Assembly (NCBI GenBank): GCA_023391285.1
Contig: JAEWBF010000125.1
Location: forward strand, 23,020 to 87,019
Length of the DNA: 64,000 nt
Origin: Verrucomicrobiota bacterium
Lineage (GTDB): Bacteria; Verrucomicrobiota; Verrucomicrobiia; Opitutales; Opitutaceae
Direction of reading: 5' to 3'
Of this stretch, positions 1 through 9,693 are shown in pieces; the stretch's first letter is position 1; each line of letters starts with the position of its first letter. The position numbers were made by a program, and so were the translations under genes. Under the pieces are notes generated by a model. The model searched no databases and had not been told where the DNA came from. It saw only the letters and a list, made by a program, of their open reading frames with translations.

Positions 1-790
1 CGTTCACCATCAGAAAGCGCCCGCTCAGGTCCGTCTGCGCAATCCCCGCTCCCGCCTGCTGAAACACCGCCGACAACCGCTCCTCGCTCGCGCGCAAGGC
101 CGAGTCGCTCGTCTGGATCTGGTTCAACATCGAGTTGAACGCCTCCGTGAAGCCACCGATCTCGTCATTGCTCAACTTCACCGCGCGGATCGAGTAATCC
201 TTGTTTTCCGATACCACCCGCGCCGTGTTCGCGAGATCGAGCACGGGCTGCGAAATCAACCGCTGGAACCAGTTCGACAGAAACAGCGCCACGACCCCCG
301 AACACGCGATGAGCCCCAGCAGCACCAGGCCATACACGCCAACGCGGCTGTAAACTTCCGCCAGGTCTCCGTGGACATACAGCGTGCCCACGCGATTCTC
401 GCCTTCGACGACCGGTTGAAAGACGGTCACTTCCCGCCCGTGAAACTCGATCCCGTCCGGCCCCGGGTGATCCGGCGCTTCCGCATCGCGCGGAAACGAG
501 ACATAGACGCGACCATCCTTGTCGAAAAGCGCCGCGCCTTGCACCACGCGTTCCGCCCGCAAGCCCGACAGGATCTCCGCCGCCAGCTTTTCGTCGTCGT
601 AGATCAGCACCGCCGTGCTGTTCGCGGCGATGATTTCTGCGACCGTCGCCAGATGCCGGCGGGTCATTTCCCGGTAGCTGTAGAGCTCGTAAGTCAGCAG
701 CGCGAGCGACGCCAGTCCGAGCACGGCGAGGCTTGTGAGCACAATTATTCCGACGAGCTTTCGCTTGATGGGGAGGTCGCGAAAACGCAT
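1..790 (-). CDS. HAMP/PAS sensor histidine kinase, N-terminal part only
   Basis: This is the N-terminal 263 residues of a membrane sensor kinase; the rest lies beyond the left edge. The ATG at 790 begins MRFRDLPIKRKLVGIIVL, followed by a first membrane helix (about residues 11-32). A periplasmic segment of about 115 residues resembles CHASE8-type sensors (it contains IYDDEKLAAEILSGLRA). A second helix lies near 150-172, then a HAMP domain, then the start of a PAS domain (SEERLSAVFQQAGAGIAQ). The catalytic part is not in view, so kinase function is inferred from the family. It starts 10 bases after the YfiR-like gene and is the last gene of the operon that can be seen. YfiR proteins are known in Pseudomonas to restrain a HAMP-type membrane partner (YfiN), which fits this pairing. 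Confidence 0.85.
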   Translation of the reverse strand, partial: MRFRDLPIKRKLVGIIVLTSLAVLGLASLALLTYELYSYREMTRRHLATVAEIIAANSTAVLIYDDEKLAAEILSGLRAERVVQGAALFDKDGRVYVSFPRDAEAPDHPGPDGIEFHGREVTVFQPVVEGENRVGTLYVHGDLAEVYSRVGVYGLVLLGLIACSGVVALFLSNWFQRLISQPVLDLANTARVVSENKDYSIRAVKLSNDEIGGFTEAFNSMLNQIQTSDSALRASEERLSAVFQQAGAGIAQTDLSGRFLMVN

Positions 791-800
791 GGGAAATCAA

Positions 801-1331
801 CTACGGCCGCACCGTTTCCGCCACGCGTAGCAACTTTGCGCTTAGCGTCAACGATGCCGCTCGCGCTGCCGCCAGATTTACCCGCAGGCGCACCTTGTTG
901 TTCGCGCCCCGATTCAGCTGCACAATCCCACCGCGCTCCAGAAACGAGTCGAACTCCGCCACCGTGAGAATCGGCCGCCCTTGCAGACGCTCCAGGATCG
1001 CGCCGCTCGCCGCGCGTTCGCTTGATCCGATGAAAAGCAGATGGCTGGACGCGGCTTCTTCGACGTCGCGGAAACGCATCACTTCGATCCGATGCCGGCC
1101 AACGGTTTCGTGTTCCACCAGATCGTCGAGCGCGCGACCAAACGGATCGTGACCCAGCACGCCGATCACCAGCGGCGAATCCGGACCGGCAAACGCCTCC
1201 GGCGGCCACTCGACAAATTGCGTGAAATTGTAGAGCAGCACCGCCTTCACTTCCGATTCGTGGCGAATCCCCGCCGCGCTCGCGACGGCCATGGCGATGA
1301 TCGCAAACACGATCGCGCCCAGCCAACGCAT
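801..1331 (-). CDS. YfiR family (DUF4154) periplasmic protein
   Basis: A 176-residue exported protein of the YfiR/DUF4154 family. The start at 1331 (MRWLGAIVFAIIAMAVASA) gives a clean signal peptide and has GGGGA about 9 bases upstream. An in-frame ATG at 1379 and TTG at 1382 would add 16-17 hydrophilic residues. They also have a GGAGG upstream, but that lies inside the end of the receptor gene. Family hallmarks are the early VKAVLLYNFTQFVEWPPEAF, the IGVLGHDPFG strand, and the late AEFDSFLERGGIVQL segment. In this family the protein is a periplasmic regulator of an inner-membrane partner. Here it lies between a TonB receptor and a HAMP kinase, suggesting it links outer-membrane events to that kinase (inference). 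Confidence 0.88.
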   Translation of the reverse strand: MRWLGAIVFAIIAMAVASAAGIRHESEVKAVLLYNFTQFVEWPPEAFAGPDSPLVIGVLGHDPFGRALDDLVEHETVGRHRIEVMRFRDVEEAASSHLLFIGSSERAASGAILERLQGRPILTVAEFDSFLERGGIVQLNRGANNKVRLRVNLAAARAASLTLSAKLLRVAETVRP

Positions 1332-1383
1332 GACGCGCTTCCCCCGACGCTCGGTCCGGTGCATTCGTTCCAGCGGCATCAAC

Positions 1384-3321
1384 TCAATACCTCCACGTCG
1401 CCTTCACGGCTCCGCTCGGTCCGATGTATTCGTTGAGACTGTTCGTGGTGACGAGTTCGCGGTGCGGACCGCAAAACAGATTTCGTCCAATCAGCGCGAC
1501 TTCGAACGTGTCCGAGGGCACCCACGCCACCCGCACGCTCCCGACCGTAAATTCGTCCGACGCCGGATTCGGCCGCTCGCTCACGTGCCGCACCGACAGA
1601 TCGACCTCCCAAAACCACGGCAGGTCGATATGCGCGGTCACGGTAAACATGTGCCGCGGATCGTTGCCTTCCGTGTTGCGCTGCGCCATGTCGCGCGAGC
1701 CCGGCGCTTGCCGGAAATCCAGATCGAGGTAGCGATGGCTCGCCTTGAACATCAACCGCGCCACGGGCTGATAAAGCAACGAGGTTTCCAACCCATGCGA
1801 CCGTGCGCGCAAGTTGTTCTTGAACGTCACCGGCAGCGCGTCGGCGCCCGCCGGCTCGGTCGTGCGCAAATCGTCGTAGTCGTTCGCAAATGCCCCCACA
1901 TCGAGCGACCACCGTTCGCCCCAGCGCTGCCTCCAGCCGAGTTCGAACGCCCGCACGGTTTCGGCGCCAAACGCTTCGCTCGCTTCCACCAGCGTCACAT
2001 CCCCGATCGCCAGAAAGAGGTCGTGATCCACGCGCACGGGCGGCCGAACTGCCCGCGACACCCCCGCCCATATCGTGGTCGCGGCCGACGGCGTCCATGA
2101 GCCGCGAATCGACGGAGCAAACTCGAACCCCGAGAAATTGTTGTGCTCCAGCTTGGCGCCCGCCGTCAGCGACAAACGCTGGGGCCAAACCGTCCACGTA
2201 TCCTGCACAAACGCGCCCGCCGTGTGCGTCGTGCGCTGTCGTGGACGCATTGTCCCCAGTCCCAAGTCTGCGATATCGTCGGTCGACACGTTCACATCCG
2301 TGCCAAACAGCAGGTCGTGGGCGCCTGCGGGCCGGCGATACTTCGCGCTGAGCGCGGTCGTGTTGCGCCGCTCTTTCCAGAACGACGGAATTTCCCGCAA
2401 CGTGTGGTCGAAGTAGGAGAGGACCTCCCAGCTTTCCTCGCGCGACATCTCTCTTCTCACGCGCATCAACACGTTTGCTCCCGAGATCAGATGCTGCGTC
2501 GCGCGTGACTCCGGCAGGCCTTTGTTCGTGTAGGCGTCTCCCTGCACCGTGACCGCCAGCTCGTCGTCGACAAACGAGTCCACCCGAAAACCCGTCTGGC
2601 CGAAGTCCACGCTCGGCTGCGTGTGCCGGCCAGCCGCATCCTTCGTCCAGTCCATCTCGGAGTATTTCGCATAGACGCGATAGAATGTCCGCTCTCCCGC
2701 GCGCCCGCCGTAGCGCGCCGACACGAAAACCGGATCGTCCGTGCCGCTGCCCGCGCTCGCGAGCCAGCCCTGAGTATCATCCGCGGATTTCGTGACGATT
2801 TGCACGAAACCGTTCACCGCGAACGATCCCCACAGCGCGCCAACCGGTCCGCGCACCACTTCCACCCGATCGATGTCTTCCAACAGTGTGTCCTGAGCGT
2901 CCCACTGCACGCCGGAGAAAAACGGCGTGAACAAGCTTCGCCCATCCATCAGCACCGAAATCTTGTTCGCCGCGAGCACGTTGAACCCGCGCGTGCTCAC
3001 TGCCCAACCGCGCGCAAACGGCTGCGCCACGTCGACGCCCGCCGCCAGCCGCAACACTTCCGGTAGATTCATCGCCGTCGATCGCCGGATCTCCTCGTCC
3101 GTCACCACGTCGATCGCGCCCGGCGCCGCCCACCACAGCTCCTCCTTCCGCGACATCGTCGTCACCTGCACGTTCAACAGCTCTTCCAGCGACATCGCCT
3201 TCATTTTCTCGATGCTGATGTCGCGCCCCTGCGCGAAACCGTCCAAGCCTGCCACCCCCAACACGATTGCTATCGAACGCAACCACGAGGGGATGCGCTT
3301 GGAAGAGATGGGGAGAGTCAT
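1384..3321 (-). CDS. TonB-dependent receptor (signalling operon)
   Basis: Outer-membrane TonB-dependent receptor of 645 residues. The ATG at 3321 (MTLPISSKRIPSW) precedes a hydrophobic export signal; upstream in-frame codons only add a charged, non-signal extension. After about residue 45 comes a plug domain with MSLEELLNVQVTTMSRKEE, the STRGFNVLAANKISVLMDGR segment and VEVVRGPVGALWG. A beta-barrel follows, ending in an aromatic Y. The NVQVTTMSRK plug start is typical of receptors found beside YfiR proteins and HAMP kinases. The substrate is not evident. It lies 84 bases after the giant hybrid kinase and directly before the YfiR gene, so all five genes probably share a transcript. Confidence 0.9.
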   Translation of the reverse strand: MTLPISSKRIPSWLRSIAIVLGVAGLDGFAQGRDISIEKMKAMSLEELLNVQVTTMSRKEELWWAAPGAIDVVTDEEIRRSTAMNLPEVLRLAAGVDVAQPFARGWAVSTRGFNVLAANKISVLMDGRSLFTPFFSGVQWDAQDTLLEDIDRVEVVRGPVGALWGSFAVNGFVQIVTKSADDTQGWLASAGSGTDDPVFVSARYGGRAGERTFYRVYAKYSEMDWTKDAAGRHTQPSVDFGQTGFRVDSFVDDELAVTVQGDAYTNKGLPESRATQHLISGANVLMRVRREMSREESWEVLSYFDHTLREIPSFWKERRNTTALSAKYRRPAGAHDLLFGTDVNVSTDDIADLGLGTMRPRQRTTHTAGAFVQDTWTVWPQRLSLTAGAKLEHNNFSGFEFAPSIRGSWTPSAATTIWAGVSRAVRPPVRVDHDLFLAIGDVTLVEASEAFGAETVRAFELGWRQRWGERWSLDVGAFANDYDDLRTTEPAGADALPVTFKNNLRARSHGLETSLLYQPVARLMFKASHRYLDLDFRQAPGSRDMAQRNTEGNDPRHMFTVTAHIDLPWFWEVDLSVRHVSERPNPASDEFTVGSVRVAWVPSDTFEVALIGRNLFCGPHRELVTTNSLNEYIGPSGAVKATWRY

Positions 3322-3405
3322 GCGCAGGTAGGGACACCCAATCAGAAACCGAACCTGCCCGTCCAGCTGCGACTCGTCTGGGCCATCCGCCTGCAAACTC
3401 CGCGA

Positions 3406-6400
3406 TTATCGCCGATCCGCCGCCGTCGCCGTGCTCACCGCTTCCAACGCCGCATCGAGCGCCTGCATGCGCACGGGCTTCGTCAGATGTTGCAGGAAGC
3501 CGGCCGCGCGACTGCGCGCCACATCTTCTTCCATGCCGTAACCAGTCAGCGCGATTCCCTTCAACCCGAGCCGATCGCGAAACTCGGCCATCAATTCATA
3601 CCCGGTTCCGTCCGGCAGCCCGATGTCCGAAATCAACAGGTCGAACTCGCCCGCCCGCGCGAGTTCGCGCGCTTCCGTCGCACTCGCCGCCGAACGCACT
3701 TCGTAACGCCGCCGCACCAACAAATGCTCCAACGCCGCTCGCGTTGCCGCGTGATCCTCTACCAGCAGGATCCGCCCGATCCTTCCCCGCGGCGTTGCCA
3801 CCGGCACTCCACCGATCGCACTCGGCTGAACCCCCCGCGGCGCCTCCGTCCCCAGCAGCGGCAGCTCCACCCGGAAGGTCGCCCCGTGATCGCGTCCGTC
3901 GCTCTTCGCAGAAATTTGGCCGTGATGCAGCTCCACCACCCGCCGCGAAATCGCCAGCCCCAACCCCAGACCGCCGAAGCGGTGTGACCCGCCATGCCCC
4001 GCATGATCGCCTTGCGCGAACGCTTCGAAGACCCGCTCCAGCTCCGCCGGCGTGATCCCAATTCCCGTGTCCGAAATCTCCACCACCACTTTCCCCCGCT
4101 CACGTTCCACGCGGCTTTCGATCCGCACTCGCCCGCTCATGGGAGTGAACTTCAACGCATTCTTCAGGATATTCCAAAACACCTGCTGCAGCCGCACCGA
4201 ATCGCCCAGCACTTGCTGCGGCTCCGCCGGCGGCAGGACCGTCAGCTCGATGTGCTTCGCCGCGAACTCCGCCCGCACGGTCGCCAAAGCGTCTCCGACA
4301 ACCGTGGCGAGATCCGTCGGCCTGCGATCGAGCGCGAGTTTTCCGCGGGTGATCCGCGTCAAGTCGAGCAGGTCGTCGATCAACCGCGCCTCGAGTTCCA
4401 CGCTCTTCCGGATCGTGTCGAAATCCGCGCGCGTCCGCGGCGGCAGCTGATCGTCCGTCGCCGCCTCGCTGGCCAGAAGCAGCACCGGGCTGAGCGGCGT
4501 GCGCAACTCATGCGACAGCGCCGCAAGAAAATCGTCCTTCGCGCGCGATGCCGCCACCGCTTCGTCGCGCGCCCGCTCCAATTCCGTCTCGGCCCGCTTG
4601 CGCTGCGTGATATCCGTCAACACCACCACGAGTCCGGTGATTACGCCGTCCGCCGTCCGCTCGGGCACGAAGACAATGTGCCCCCAGCGGCGGGCGCCGC
4701 GGATCGGGATTTCCATCTCGAACTCCACCCGCTCGCCGGCCAGCGCGCGATCCATCTGGTCCCGCGCCCGTTCATACGCTTCCGGCCCCGCGACCTCCGC
4801 CACGTGTTTCCCCACGATCTCCTGCGGCGACATCCCATAGCGCTCCGCATAGGAGCGATTCACGAAGCGATACCGATGGTGATGGTCGAGTTGCGCCAGG
4901 AACACGGAGGCATGATCCGTCACCAACCGCAGCTGCTCCTCGCTCTTCCGCAACGCTCGCTCGGCCTGCTGGCGCTCCGTCACATCGACCATGATACACA
5001 CCGCGCCGCGCACCGAACCGTCCTCCGCCAGCAGCGGCGTCCCGCTGCCATAAACCCAAGTCGATGTGCCGTCCGGAAATCGGAATTCGAAATCCTCGTT
5101 CACCACCGGCTGCTTCGTGCGAATAGCCTTCTGCAACGGCAGTTCGTTTTCGGAGATCCGTTTGCCGTTGCGAAACAGCTCGATTTTCCGGGTCGCGATC
5201 ACCGTATCGGCTCGCACCGCCATGTTCTCCCCCGGCGCGACCCGCATCATCGCGTAAGCCGTCGCATTGCCCGTCACTCGCGTGCATTCCGCATCGTGCG
5301 CCATCCAGATGCCCGCCGGCGCCACTTGCGTGAGCACCTCGAGCTCCTGCCGGCGCGCACGCTCGGCATTGCGGCTCGCATGCATCGCTTGCTCCGCCTT
5401 CCGGCGATCTTCGATGTCCACGCACGATCCGATATAGCCGGCAAATTCACCGCCTTCTTCGCGCGGCACGCCGCGACTCAGATGCCAGCGATACTCCCCG
5501 TCGTGCCGCCGGAGGCGATACTCCAGGCTGAACGACTCCCGCCCGGCGAACGCCTTCTCAAATGTTGCCCACGTCCGACCCTCGTCGTCCGGATGCACGT
5601 TCGCGCGCCAGCCTTGATCCAATTCCTCCTCCAAGGTTCTGCCCACGAACTCGAGCCAGGGACGATTGCACCACACGCAGCGTTTCGCCGCATCCGTCAT
5701 CCAGACCAACACGGGCGCATTGTCCGCCGCCGTCCGAAATCGCTCTTCCGTTTCCCGCAGCTTGGCCGCCGCGCGCTTTCGCTCCGTTGCGTCGATCACC
5801 ACGCCCAGCCCGCGCCCCGGCCGGCCTCCTTCCGCCAGCACGACCGTGGCAAAAACATCCATCCACCCTTCGCTCCCGTCCTTCCGCCGAAAACGCCACT
5901 CGCCGGAAAAGGACGGTTCCTCGCCGCGCGCCAACTTCGCCGCCACCGCTTCGCCGGTCGGCAAATCTTCCGCCGGCACCAATTCCCGCCAGTTTCGTCC
6001 GAGTAGTTCCTCTTCCGAAAAGCCGAGCAAGCGCGCCAGCGCTGCGTTCGCCCGCACAATCCGGCCCGTCAGGTCACACTCGAAAATCCCCACCGACGCC
6101 TGTTCGAAAATCGCCCGATACCGTCCTTCTGCCGCACTCACCCGGACCGCGGATTCTCTGCGCACCTTCGCCAGATGCACGTGCGCACCGACTCGCGCGA
6201 GTAGCTCCCTCGACCCGAACGGCTTCGTCACATAGTCGTCCGCGCCGGTATCCATTCCCTCGATGCGCGCTTCTTCGCCGGCCCGCGCCGACAGCAACAC
6301 CACCGGCGTCAGCTGGGTCGCGCGATTCGCGCGCAACGCCTTCGTCAACGCGATCCCGTCCATCACCGGCATCATCACATCCGTCAGCACGAGATCCGGT

Positions 6401-8439
6401 TTCCACCTCCGCGCGATCTCCAGGGCTTCCTCGCCATCCGCCGCCGTGCGCACGTCGTAGTTCGCCGACAACAATCGCGCGATATACTCCCGCATGTCCG
6501 CATTGTCGTCCGCGACGAGCACGCGCGGTCGCGGCCCGCTGGCCGTTTGCACCGGAGTTGTCGCAGGTTTCGCCGCATCGCGAATCCACCGCAACGATTC
6601 CTCCACAAACGCCTCTCCGCGCACCGCCGTCGACGCGAGCTCGCGCGACCCGCCGATTCGCTCCGCCGGAAGATGGGCGCGCCCCCGCGGAATCGACACG
6701 ATGAAGGTCGAACCTGCTCCCAACTCGCTTTCGAGCGCAACCTCTCCGCCGTGCAGAACCGCCAGATCCTTCACCAACGCCAGACCAATCCCCGAGCCTT
6801 CATGCGTCCGGCTGAAGCTATTTTCGATCCGCTGAAACCTCTTGAAGACGTCGCCGTGATGCTCGGCCGCGATCCCCGTGCCGGTATCGCGCACCCGCAG
6901 CACGAAGCGGTCTGGCAACGTCTCCAAATGGACCAGGATCTCGCCGCGCTGCGTGAACTTGTAGGCGTTCGACAGCAGGTTGAAGACGATCTTCTCCCAC
7001 ATGTCGCGATCCACATACGCCGGCTCCGGCGCCGGCTCGCACGCCACGACAAACCGCAATCCCGCTTTCTCGATCGCCGCTCGAAATACCGCCGCCAGCT
7101 CCGTCGTGAGTTCCGCCAGATTCACCGGCTCGAAACTCGCCTGAATCCGCCCGGCCTCGATCCGCGAAAAATCCAGCAGCGAGTTCACCAGCTTCAGCAA
7201 GCGCAGGCTGTTGCGATGCGCCACTTCGAGCTGCAGCCGCACCGGCTCCGGTAACGCCGCGCCCCGGTTCTCGCTCAACAACTCTTCCAGCGGACCGAGC
7301 ATCAGCGTCAGCGGCGTGCGAAATTCGTGACTGACGTTGCTGAAAAAATCCGTCTTCGCCCGATCCAGTTCCGCCAACGCTTCCGCCCTCCGCCGCTCTT
7401 CGGCATACGCGCGCGCATTCGACACCGCCGTCGCCGCCTGTCCGGCGACGAGTTCCAGAAAGCTCCGATAATCGTTGTCCAACGGACGCCGCGGGCTCGT
7501 CCCGCTCACGATGAACCCATACGGCATCGGATCTCCCGGGCGCGCGATCGGCAGCACCATCGCCGCATCCACCGGCTCCGGCCAGGGTCCCGCCTTCACC
7601 TCGCCAAACTGCGCCGTCACGCCGGCGCACACGCTGGCCGTCCCGGTGCGCACCACCTCGCGGAAGTTCCACGGATCGTCGCCATCGTTCGACGCCAGGT
7701 TCACCGTTTCCGGCGCCAGGGTCTCGAGTCCCTCAACCCCCATCGCCTCCACGCGCCGCGCCGTCTGGCCATCCGCCTCCAACAAATAAAACAACGCGAA
7801 GGGCACATCATGCCGGTTCTCCGCCAGCACTTCCGCGGCGATCCGACACGCCTGTTCCGCCGTCTTCGCCTCGGGCGCGCGCGCGCCAAGATCCCGCAAT
7901 GTCCGCAAGCGCCGCTCCCCGACGACCTGCGACGTGGTCTCCGTGATGGCCGTGAACACTCCGCCCACGCTCCCGTCCTCGATCCGCGTCGGCGCGAACG
8001 AAAACGCGAAATAGCATTCTTCGTTGTAGCCGTGGCGCCGGAGCACCAGCAGCAAGTCGTCCGCCCACGACGCCTGCCCCGTCGTCTCCACGGTTTCGAG
8101 AATCGGCCGAATCACGCTCTCCCAAATTTCCGGCCACACCGTGATGTAGCTCTCGCCCAGCGCCCACGGATGCTTCGCGCCCACAATCGGCGTGTAAGCG
8201 TCGTTGTAGAAATACAACCGCTCCGGCCCCCAGATAATGCAGATCGGATGCCGCGACGCCAAACAGATGCTCAACGCCGTCCGCAAGCTCTGCGGCCACG
8301 CCTCCACCGGTCCCAATCCTCGTTTCGACCAGTCGATCGCGCGGAGAATCGCTCCGGCTTCGCCCCCGCCAAAAAATGGATCGCTCGCGGCCAACGACGC
8401 GCTCGTCACTTCGCGCGCTATGTCCGTGGGCCGCTCCAT
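3406..8439 (-). CDS. Giant hybrid kinase with two kinase-receiver units
   Basis: A 1677-residue cytoplasmic hybrid histidine kinase without visible membrane helices. Order of domains: N-terminal PAS (about 30-165, containing CIIWGPERLYFYNDAY), GAF (about 180-340), HisKA with SNVSHEFRTPLT (His near 370), ATPase ending about 590, and a receiver with LVLTDVMMP (Asp near 685). Four further PAS segments follow (about 775-1295). Then comes a second HisKA with LSHELRTPLSP (His near 1311), an ATPase with GLGLGLAIS, and a second receiver with LLISDIGLP (Asp near 1602). Both kinase cores keep the His, N-box, G-boxes and receiver Asp/Lys, so both could be active. The start at 8439 is 12 bases after the preceding kinase stop, implying coupling. 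Its C-terminal half resembles the kinase at 61807-63915. Confidence 0.92.
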   Translation of the reverse strand: MERPTDIAREVTSASLAASDPFFGGGEAGAILRAIDWSKRGLGPVEAWPQSLRTALSICLASRHPICIIWGPERLYFYNDAYTPIVGAKHPWALGESYITVWPEIWESVIRPILETVETTGQASWADDLLLVLRRHGYNEECYFAFSFAPTRIEDGSVGGVFTAITETTSQVVGERRLRTLRDLGARAPEAKTAEQACRIAAEVLAENRHDVPFALFYLLEADGQTARRVEAMGVEGLETLAPETVNLASNDGDDPWNFREVVRTGTASVCAGVTAQFGEVKAGPWPEPVDAAMVLPIARPGDPMPYGFIVSGTSPRRPLDNDYRSFLELVAGQAATAVSNARAYAEERRRAEALAELDRAKTDFFSNVSHEFRTPLTLMLGPLEELLSENRGAALPEPVRLQLEVAHRNSLRLLKLVNSLLDFSRIEAGRIQASFEPVNLAELTTELAAVFRAAIEKAGLRFVVACEPAPEPAYVDRDMWEKIVFNLLSNAYKFTQRGEILVHLETLPDRFVLRVRDTGTGIAAEHHGDVFKRFQRIENSFSRTHEGSGIGLALVKDLAVLHGGEVALESELGAGSTFIVSIPRGRAHLPAERIGGSRELASTAVRGEAFVEESLRWIRDAAKPATTPVQTASGPRPRVLVADDNADMREYIARLLSANYDVRTAADGEEALEIARRWKPDLVLTDVMMPVMDGIALTKALRANRATQLTPVVLLSARAGEEARIEGMDTGADDYVTKPFGSRELLARVGAHVHLAKVRRESAVRVSAAEGRYRAIFEQASVGIFECDLTGRIVRANAALARLLGFSEEELLGRNWRELVPAEDLPTGEAVAAKLARGEEPSFSGEWRFRRKDGSEGWMDVFATVVLAEGGRPGRGLGVVIDATERKRAAAKLRETEERFRTAADNAPVLVWMTDAAKRCVWCNRPWLEFVGRTLEEELDQGWRANVHPDDEGRTWATFEKAFAGRESFSLEYRLRRHDGEYRWHLSRGVPREEGGEFAGYIGSCVDIEDRRKAEQAMHASRNAERARRQELEVLTQVAPAGIWMAHDAECTRVTGNATAYAMMRVAPGENMAVRADTVIATRKIELFRNGKRISENELPLQKAIRTKQPVVNEDFEFRFPDGTSTWVYGSGTPLLAEDGSVRGAVCIMVDVTERQQAERALRKSEEQLRLVTDHASVFLAQLDHHHRYRFVNRSYAERYGMSPQEIVGKHVAEVAGPEAYERARDQMDRALAGERVEFEMEIPIRGARRWGHIVFVPERTADGVITGLVVVLTDITQRKRAETELERARDEAVAASRAKDDFLAALSHELRTPLSPVLLLASEAATDDQLPPRTRADFDTIRKSVELEARLIDDLLDLTRITRGKLALDRRPTDLATVVGDALATVRAEFAAKHIELTVLPPAEPQQVLGDSVRLQQVFWNILKNALKFTPMSGRVRIESRVERERGKVVVEISDTGIGITPAELERVFEAFAQGDHAGHGGSHRFGGLGLGLAISRRVVELHHGQISAKSDGRDHGATFRVELPLLGTEAPRGVQPSAIGGVPVATPRGRIGRILLVEDHAATRAALEHLLVRRRYEVRSAASATEARELARAGEFDLLISDIGLPDGTGYELMAEFRDRLGLKGIALTGYGMEEDVARSRAAGFLQHLTKPVRMQALDAALEAVSTATAADRR

Positions 8440-8451
8440 CTCACACCACCT

Positions 8452-9516
8452 TCACTCCCGCGCTCCCGCCGGAGGCGGCAGCACAAAGTAGAATTCCGAT
8501 CCACCTTCCGGCCGCGCCGCATAGCCGCAACGGCCTCCGTCCAGCTCCACCAGCCGCCGGACGATCGGCAGCCCCAATCCGCGCGGCGCACCCGTTTCGT
8601 GCAACCGATGAAACGGGTGAAACAACGCGTCCCGTTTAGCCGGTGCCATCGTGCCCGTGTCCTTCACCCAGAATCGTAGCCCGCCTTCGCCTGCCGTCCA
8701 ACCTACATCGATCTTCACGCCCGCACCCGCGTGTTGCAGCGCATTGCGCAACAGATTCGTCCACACCACCTCCAGCCACGCCTGATGCCCTACGACTTCC
8801 GGCCACTCGTCCGGTTGCTTCAAGGTCGCCCCCGCCTTCACCAGCGCGTGCTCGATCCGCTGAAACGCCGCCCAGAACGCGTGGCTCATCTTGAAACGCT
8901 GCGCCGGCTCAGGCGATACCGCCGCCTTCGCCACGAAGCTCATCCGCTCAATCAACTTCACCAGCCCGTCCGTCGAATCGAGAATCGGCTGCGTGAGCGG
9001 CACGTTTTGCGGCGCATCTTCCGCCAGGATTTCGCGCAACATCTCCGTGGTCGTGACGATCCCGCCCAGCGGCGTCCGCAAATCGTGCGCCACGCGAAAT
9101 CCAAAGGTCCCCATGTCACCGCGCAGCCGCGCGTTTTCCCGCCGCAACCGATGCTGCGCCAGCACGCTGCGAAAAACCCGTTCCAACACCTCCGCCCGCC
9201 ATTCCTCCCGCGGCACCACCTCGGCGGACTCCGCTCCGGCAATCGCCGGCGGCGCGCCAAAAATGGCGATCGCCCACCGCGGCAATCCGCCCGCATCCAA
9301 CGCCTGCTGCGCCTTCGCCAGCGTCACCGCATCCGGATTGCTCAACAACAACAGCTCCTCGCCGCGATCTCCCGCTGGCGGCACGTCGTCCAGCGACATA
9401 ATCGTCTGCACCGCCACGCCCGGGAATGCGAGTTGCGCCGCCTGCGCCGACACGGCGGCGAAATCCGAGTCGTTGCCCAAGCGGAGAATAGGAGAAATCA
9501 GTGAAGCGGTGGCCAT
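8452..9516 (-). CDS. Small histidine kinase, first gene of the leftward operon
   Basis: A 354-residue histidine kinase without membrane helices. The ATG at 9516 (MATASLISPILRLGN) is preferred because the open frame upstream is compositionally unlike a protein. The first 130 residues look like a degenerate receiver or flavodoxin-like fold with no clear phospho-acceptor. The dimerisation helix carries AHDLRTPLGGIV (His near 143), a variant of the usual SHELRTPL. The ATPase has LLRNALQHAG, a reduced G1 box (VKDTGT) and RGLGLPIVRRLVEL. It may sense through a partner rather than by itself. It is followed after 12 bases by the giant hybrid kinase, and nothing on the same strand precedes it closely, so the operon promoter is expected in 9517-9693. 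Confidence 0.85.
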   Translation of the reverse strand: MATASLISPILRLGNDSDFAAVSAQAAQLAFPGVAVQTIMSLDDVPPAGDRGEELLLLSNPDAVTLAKAQQALDAGGLPRWAIAIFGAPPAIAGAESAEVVPREEWRAEVLERVFRSVLAQHRLRRENARLRGDMGTFGFRVAHDLRTPLGGIVTTTEMLREILAEDAPQNVPLTQPILDSTDGLVKLIERMSFVAKAAVSPEPAQRFKMSHAFWAAFQRIEHALVKAGATLKQPDEWPEVVGHQAWLEVVWTNLLRNALQHAGAGVKIDVGWTAGEGGLRFWVKDTGTMAPAKRDALFHPFHRLHETGAPRGLGLPIVRRLVELDGGRCGYAARPEGGSEFYFVLPPPAGARE

Positions 9517-9693
9517 GGTTGTCCGAAAAGTAGTGGTCGCGCGTTTGCCGTCGCGTAAGGGGAGCTCGATCCCTCTTGCACCTCGCGGTCTTCGCAGGGC
9601 ACGGAAGGATAGGTGCGGATACTTTGCGTCGCGTGCGTCGCCGCGACAACGCCGTTTTGCGTCAAAGCCTGCAGCTGGAACCACGTGCCGCAT

